From Mycobacterium seoulense (GTDB lineage: Bacteria; Actinomycetota; Actinomycetes; Mycobacteriales; Mycobacteriaceae): a DNA stretch of 64,000 nucleotides. A program made the position numbers and the translations under genes. The stretch covers positions 1,736,001-1,800,000 of the forward strand of contig NZ_AP022582.1 in assembly GCF_010731595.1 (NCBI RefSeq). Reading direction: 5' to 3'. Under the pieces are notes generated by a model. It was given only the letters and a program-made list of their open reading frames with translations, was not told the DNA's origin and did no database searches. Positions 61,651 to 64,000 of the stretch are shown one piece after another. How positions within the stretch are numbered: the stretch's first letter is position 1; every line of letters begins with the position of its first letter.

Positions 61651-62517
61651 TCAGCCCACGATGTCGAAGATCGCCGCGGTCGACGTGACGGCCTTGTCCG
61701 CGTTCCCCTCGTCGTGCAGCAGCATTCGCACGCCGACGCGGCCCGGCCCCCCGGGGTGCGCGGTGCCCTCGACCCGGAAGGGGCCCACCTTGCCGCGTGA
61801 CATGAACATGACGTGCCAGCTGACCACCTGCAGCTTTCGCGTGCCGGCGATGTCGGCGGCGAGATCGATCGCCGCGGTCTCGAGGACGACGTGTTGCGGT
61901 CCGATGTGCAGCGCGGCATCCGGGGAAGCGAGTTCGGTACTGAGCTCGGGTAGCACCCAGTGGCCGTCGGCGCGCCTGCTGGCGCCGAAGGCCTGCCAGA
62001 GCGGCGGCAGGTCCGGCGAGTCCTCGATCACCAGTTCCGTGCCCGAAACGTCCATCCGGCCCAGGCCTTCCGGCGGAATGCCGATGATCGCCCCCTGGCC
62101 CTCGTTGAAGGCGATCACCCGGCCGGGATTGTCGGCGTCGACGATCTTGCATCGCCCGTAGCCCATGGTGCGGCCCTGGTGCACGATGCCGGAGCCGACG
62201 ATCTCGACGCGGTTGACGTCGTAGCCGGGGTCGATGATCTGTACCGACGCGATGACCGGGTTCGGGACCGCGACCATGTCGGTCTGGCAGCCCTCCGGGG
62301 ACGAAATGGCCAACGGCGCCACCATGATTCCCCCGGCCTCATTGAGCATGTCCCGGCGGATGGTGACGGTGTCGTCGACCTCCCCGAGGTCCATCGAGGA
62401 GTGTCTGCGGCCGATGTAACGGTAGCTGAGCAAACCGGTCCAGCGTCGATACAGTTCGTCGCGGTAGGCCTCGGAATCGCCCGCCAACTCGCGGATGTCA
62501 CGTAGCTGGTCGCCCAA
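61651..62517 (-). CDS. Tandem hotdog-fold thioesterase-like protein
   Basis: The 288-residue protein has a PaaI-like hotdog stretch: VEIVGSGIVHQGRTMGYGRC, then KIVDADNPGRVIAFNEGQGA. A second, weaker domain is near the end (ADIAGTRKLQVVSWHVMFMS, VRMLLHDEGNADKAVTSTAA). I read it as an acyl-CoA-binding or thioesterase double hotdog. It lies between an SDR and an acyl-CoA dehydrogenase, with 12 bases to the latter's stop, so it belongs to a lipid or steroid catabolic operon. Confidence 0.65.
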   Translation of the reverse strand: MGDQLRDIRELAGDSEAYRDELYRRWTGLLSYRYIGRRHSSMDLGEVDDTVTIRRDMLNEAGGIMVAPLAISSPEGCQTDMVAVPNPVIASVQIIDPGYDVNRVEIVGSGIVHQGRTMGYGRCKIVDADNPGRVIAFNEGQGAIIGIPPEGLGRMDVSGTELVIEDSPDLPPLWQAFGASRRADGHWVLPELSTELASPDAALHIGPQHVVLETAAIDLAADIAGTRKLQVVSWHVMFMSRGKVGPFRVEGTAHPGGPGRVGVRMLLHDEGNADKAVTSTAAIFDIVG

Positions 62518-62529
62518 TTCCGGCCCCCT

Positions 62530-63759
62530 TCAGGCTTTTCCGTGCCGCACCTGGTTGAACGGCACGCCGCGGTCCGCGGCGTATTCGCGCGGGAAGTTCA
62601 GGACCCGCTCCCCGATCACGTTGCGCGCCATCTCGGTGGTTCCGCCACCGATGCTGGCGATCTGACGGCCCAGGTAGCGGACGCCGATGTCGAGCAGCCC
62701 CGCCTCGTCGTCGACCACGGCCGCCGGCCCGGCGACGGCCAACGCGGTGTCGTTTTCGACGTCGTGCACCTCGGCCATGAACAGCCGGATGATCGATCCC
62801 GCGGCGGGCGGCAGGGATCCGTTGGTCACCGCGTGGAAGACGTGCTCGCTGAGTTGTCCGTGCACGGCCCGATGGACCAGGGCCCTGCCCACCATCTCGC
62901 GGACTCGTTCGCTGGCGGCCTGGTTCGCCTTCTCGGCCACGGCCAGCAGGTCGACCGAAATATCTTCAGCCTCAGCGATTCCCGGTCCGCTGGTGTATTC
63001 CGACCCGTCGCCCATGCTGCGACGTTCGTGGTAGAGCTGGCGCGACGCGACATCCCAGCCCTTCCCCGGCTCCCCCACCACGGCGTCGTCACCCACGTCG
63101 ACGTCGTCGAAGAACTCCTCGCAGAACTCGACCGAGCCGTTGACCTGCTTGATGCGGTTGATCGTGACGCCGGGATGCCGAAGCGGCACCAGAAACATCG
63201 TCAGCCCTTCGTGTTTGGGCGCGTTCCAGTCGGTCCGGGCCAGGCACAGGCCGTAGTCGGCGGCGAACGCCCACGTGCTCCACGTCTTGGCGCCGTTGAT
63301 GATCCATCGCCCGTCCCGGCGGTCGGCGCGGGTGAGGACGCCCGCGAGATCCGATCCCCCACTGGGTTCGGACAGCAGCTGCACCAGCACTTCGTCGCCG
63401 CGCAGCGCGGCCGCGATGTGCGTGCGCTTCTGCTCCTCGCTGCCCATGTCCAGGATCGTGGCGCAGCAGATGGCGAAAGAGGGAACGTTGAGCATCAGTG
63501 GCGTCTCGTAGGCCAGGGCCTCGGCGTCGAACGCCTTCTTGTATTCGTAACCCAAGCCGAGTCCGCCGTATTCGCGCGGAAAGCAGATGCCGGCGAATCC
63601 GCCGTCGTACAGCTTCTTCTGCAGTTCGCGGGCGCGCTGCCAGGAGGCCAGTTCGTCGCGCTGCAGGACCATCGCGTCTCCGGAATCCAGCCGCGGCAGG
63701 TTGTCGGCCAGCCACGCCCTGGCCCGCCCCCGGAATTCTTCGACCGACTCCGACGTCAC
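62530..63759 (-). CDS. Acyl-CoA dehydrogenase
   Basis: The 409-residue flavoenzyme has LVQLLSEPSGGSDLAGVLTR, WIINGAKTWSTWAFAADYGL and a C-terminal RYLGRQIASIGGGTTEMARN, all typical of acyl-CoA dehydrogenases of the FadE type. The FAD-binding GGGTTEM turn is present. The start is GTG 63759 with AGAGG ahead; an ATG at 63774 gives a slightly longer protein. It begins the lipid/steroid-type operon that continues to FabG3. Confidence 0.92.
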   Translation of the reverse strand: MTSESVEEFRGRARAWLADNLPRLDSGDAMVLQRDELASWQRARELQKKLYDGGFAGICFPREYGGLGLGYEYKKAFDAEALAYETPLMLNVPSFAICCATILDMGSEEQKRTHIAAALRGDEVLVQLLSEPSGGSDLAGVLTRADRRDGRWIINGAKTWSTWAFAADYGLCLARTDWNAPKHEGLTMFLVPLRHPGVTINRIKQVNGSVEFCEEFFDDVDVGDDAVVGEPGKGWDVASRQLYHERRSMGDGSEYTSGPGIAEAEDISVDLLAVAEKANQAASERVREMVGRALVHRAVHGQLSEHVFHAVTNGSLPPAAGSIIRLFMAEVHDVENDTALAVAGPAAVVDDEAGLLDIGVRYLGRQIASIGGGTTEMARNVIGERVLNFPREYAADRGVPFNQVRHGKA

Positions 63760-63839
63760 CGGATGACCTCTCATTCGAGCGTCGAGCTTGTGCTGGGCGA
63801 CTGTACAGCACCGCCGCCGCGACTGTACAGGTCGGCGCG

Positions 63840-64000
63840 CTACGACCGGTTCAACTCCACCGCGGAGCGGATCAGCGCCTTCAATGCCTTCTCGTCGACC
63901 TTGTCGCCCTCGTGAAAATCGATCGCGCGTCTGGTGTTGCCGTCGAGACTGGAGTTGAACAATCCCGAGGGATCCTTCAACGAGGCGCCCTTGGCGAACG
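63840..64000 (-). CDS. DUF1801 domain protein (partial, C-terminal end only)
   Basis: The minus strand entering from the window edge reads FAKGASLKDPSGLFNSSLDG, then NTRRAIDFHEGDKVDEKAL and KALIRSAVELNRS to a TAG stop at 63840. This is the C-terminal end of a DUF1801 (YdhG-like) protein. The N-terminus lies outside the window, so the start and full length are not known. Confidence 0.8.
   Translation of the reverse strand, partial: FAKGASLKDPSGLFNSSLDGNTRRAIDFHEGDKVDEKALKALIRSAVELNRS

Noticed and set aside
1..64000. CRISPR arrays, tRNA or rRNA genes, intact insertion sequences or prophage genes
   Set aside because: I looked for regular spaced repeats, tRNA T-loop sequences, transposase motifs and phage structural genes and saw none.

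Overview
The window is high-GC actinobacterial chromosome and is almost certainly from a Mycobacterium, probably a slow-growing non-tuberculous species. The markers are a PPE-SVP protein, an MmpS/MmpL pair under a TetR regulator, DUF732 secreted proteins, a TIGR00027-type methyltransferase, cutinase, a GAP-family (sulfolipid-addressing-like) protein, a Rv2525c-like Tat protein, an Rv2061-family F420-type enzyme and a close relative of M. tuberculosis FabG3 (Rv2002). GTG and TTG starts and short operons on both strands are common.

Layout. 0-6 kb: a methyltransferase cut by the window edge and a UGT-type glycosyltransferase, both on minus, then a PPE-SVP protein with a SHOCT tail, a DUF732 remnant, a MOSC protein and a cutinase. 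6-16 kb: enoyl-CoA hydratase-like protein, a membrane diguanylate cyclase, HrpA helicase, a class A flavin monooxygenase and glucose-6-phosphate dehydrogenase, with two paralogous tiny acidic proteins. 16-27 kb: methyltransferases, a CitE-like lyase, lipoproteins, an M42-type peptidase, GAP protein, a berberine-bridge-type flavoenzyme, an unrecognised 353-residue protein, SnoaL-like and FKBP proteins. 27-40 kb: two membrane GGDEF-EAL proteins, DUF899, a secreted repeat protein, DUF167, a membrane/F420 fusion, a nucleoside-phosphorylase-like protein with an unknown C-terminal half, a TetR-controlled small operon and an O-methyltransferase. 40.8-42 kb: a mosaic of broken genes, including a ~97% identical copy of the O-methyltransferase 3' end. 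42-50 kb: a Ser/Thr kinase with a beta-propeller sensor, lipoproteins, a DUF1906 protein, GMC oxidoreductase, and a truncated VOC gene followed by a circularly permuted OpuAC-type binding protein. 50-54 kb: divergent regulator/target pairs with clear palindromic operators, a frameshifted gene, and a near-consensus actinobacterial dif (XerC/XerD) site at 52143-52170. That site suggests this is the replication terminus. 54-64 kb: aldehyde dehydrogenase, a lipase-like hydrolase, TetR-mmpS-mmpL, and a minus-strand lipid/steroid-type cluster (FabG3-like SDR, hotdog protein, acyl-CoA dehydrogenase), ending in a partial DUF1801 gene.

The broad picture is core metabolism mixed with lipid/envelope and regulatory functions. 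c-di-GMP enzymes are unusually dense (three genes in 32 kb). The 41-54 kb part carries the signs of rearrangement expected near a terminus: gene fragments, truncations, repeated palindromes and a dif site. The strongest candidates for something undescribed are the permuted OpuAC protein, the phosphorylase-like protein at 32 kb, the mosaic at 41.3-41.9 kb and the three-copy CGTCAC palindrome family around 52-54 kb.
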